Positions 5,458-5,788 of a stretch of 5,788 nt of DNA are shown piece after piece; position 1 is the first letter of the stretch, and each line of letters begins with the position of its first letter. This stretch comes from an uncultured Trueperaceae bacterium (GTDB taxonomy: Bacteria; Deinococcota; Deinococci; Deinococcales; Trueperaceae). The position numbers were made by a program, and so were the translations under genes. The stretch covers positions 1-5,788 of the forward strand of contig CALCHY010000033.1 of the NCBI GenBank assembly GCA_937907415.1, read 5' to 3'. The notes beneath the pieces are model-generated. The model made no database searches and was not told where the DNA came from. It saw only the letters and a list, made by a program, of their open reading frames with translations.

Positions 5458-5653
5458 AGCGCTGGTCCCCATTTGTTGGACACCCTCTTAGGTTGAGCCG
5501 GTAGGTTCGTGAGAGAGAGGTGTTGTTGTGTCGAGGAAGCGGCGGAATCATAGTCCTGCGTTCAAGGCAAAGGTGGCGTTGGAGGCGGCGCGTGAGGAGC
5601 GCACGACGGCCGAGATCGCCCGCGAGTACGGGGTGCATGCTAATCAGGTGAGC
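5458..5653 (+). mobile_element. Truncated IS3-family insertion sequence, left end plus start of orfA (copy B)
   Basis: Begins with the same terminal sequence as copy A (TGGTCC followed by TTGTTGGACACC), then a leader with a GA-rich ribosome binding site and the first 42 codons of orfA. Homology to orfA stops at about 5653. The rest of orfA, the orfB integrase and the right inverted repeat are absent from the remaining 135 bases. The copy is in the same orientation as copy A, 1474 bases away, and is longer, so A and B are independent truncations of the same kind of element. Confidence 0.82.
5528..5653 (+). pseudogene. Truncated IS3-family transposase OrfA (helix-turn-helix subunit)
   Basis: GTG 5528, seven bases after a GAGAGG motif, starts [20 protein letters not shown], the typical OrfA opening. 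It continues with [17 protein letters not shown], the helix-turn-helix that in this family recognises the IS ends. The next expected residues (a Trp-Lys pair, then the leucine-rich coiled coil that links OrfA to OrfAB) are missing. From about A43 the protein has unrelated sequence and stops at 5734. Full-length OrfA is usually about 90-100 residues, so about 40% survives. Without the coiled coil and the OrfB DDE domain it cannot transpose. Confidence 0.85.
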
Positions 5654-5788
5654 GCCGCTGATGTGAGGCACCCCAACCACATCGTCCATGAAGTTGTGAG
5701 TAGAGAGAGTTCCTACAGATTCGGGGACCGTTAGCAGCTCCCTTATGTGGAGTGGCCAAGTCTTCGAATCGTCCAAGACAAGCACTAG
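5654..5788 (-). other. Unidentified right-edge segment, possible partial minus-strand coding region
   Basis: After the IS breakpoint the minus strand is open from the window edge through to the IS junction. It reads protein-like at first ([20 protein letters not shown], then [17 protein letters not shown]). No start or stop belonging to this part is visible, and I recognise no family. The plus-strand frames here hold only the OrfA read-through and short ORFs. It could be the fragment of a gene lying to the right, cut by the IS truncation, or non-coding DNA. Confidence 0.25.

Noticed and set aside
5456..5785. A single 109-residue minus-strand protein spanning the IS end and the right edge
   Set aside because: Its second half is antisense to orfA and the IS end, so the frame is a fusion across the breakpoint, not one gene. 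Only the first part (5654-5788) is kept, as a low-confidence fragment.

Overview
The window looks like GC-rich bacterial chromosome with a degraded, insertion-sequence-marked right half. Codons in the left half end almost entirely in G or C, and TTG and GTG starts are used. The pilin has an N-terminus of the style common in the Deinococcus-Thermus phylum (a GFTLIE cleavage motif followed by a PNALQAR / NDNAAQ-type helix). A member of Deinococcota, perhaps Trueperaceae-like, is my best guess, but it rests on family style and is an inference.

Left half (about 1-3900), intact signalling and surface genes. A large soluble sensor histidine kinase (107-2725, +) has GAF-like, PAS, histidine-acceptor and HATPase domains and a C-terminal receiver-like domain. 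That receiver-like domain carries Glu where the phosphorylated Asp should be. Tail to tail with it, with stop codons overlapping by 2 bases, lies a 133-residue receiver-only response regulator (2722-3123, -) that keeps all its catalytic residues. Beyond a 217-base divergent intergenic region holding a perfect 9-bp inverted repeat is a type IV pilin-like protein (3341-3847, +), followed by a terminator-like hairpin. A kinase, a stand-alone receiver and a pilin together suggest control of pili or motility. That link is inferred from position only.

Middle (3848-4510), gene debris. A 64-base copy of the left end of an IS3-family element (3984-4047) is fused to the first 36 codons of a DNA methyltransferase gene of a restriction-modification type (minus strand, start at 4150). 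Upstream of that start, also on the minus strand, a short open frame ends exactly against the methyltransferase ATG. It appears to be the tail of a frame-broken gene.

Right half (4500-5788). A gene with a strong ribosome binding site and a TTG start (4511-5401, +) encodes a 296-residue single-pass membrane protein with a long coiled coil and no family I recognise. Its third codon positions are far richer in A/T than those of the left-half genes, and it sits between two directly repeated IS ends, so it is probably acquired DNA. It is followed by two hairpins and then by the second, longer IS copy (5458-about 5653), which contains the start of orfA cut off after about 42 codons. The last ~135 bases belong to something I cannot identify.

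No tRNA, rRNA, CRISPR array or complete mobile element is visible.
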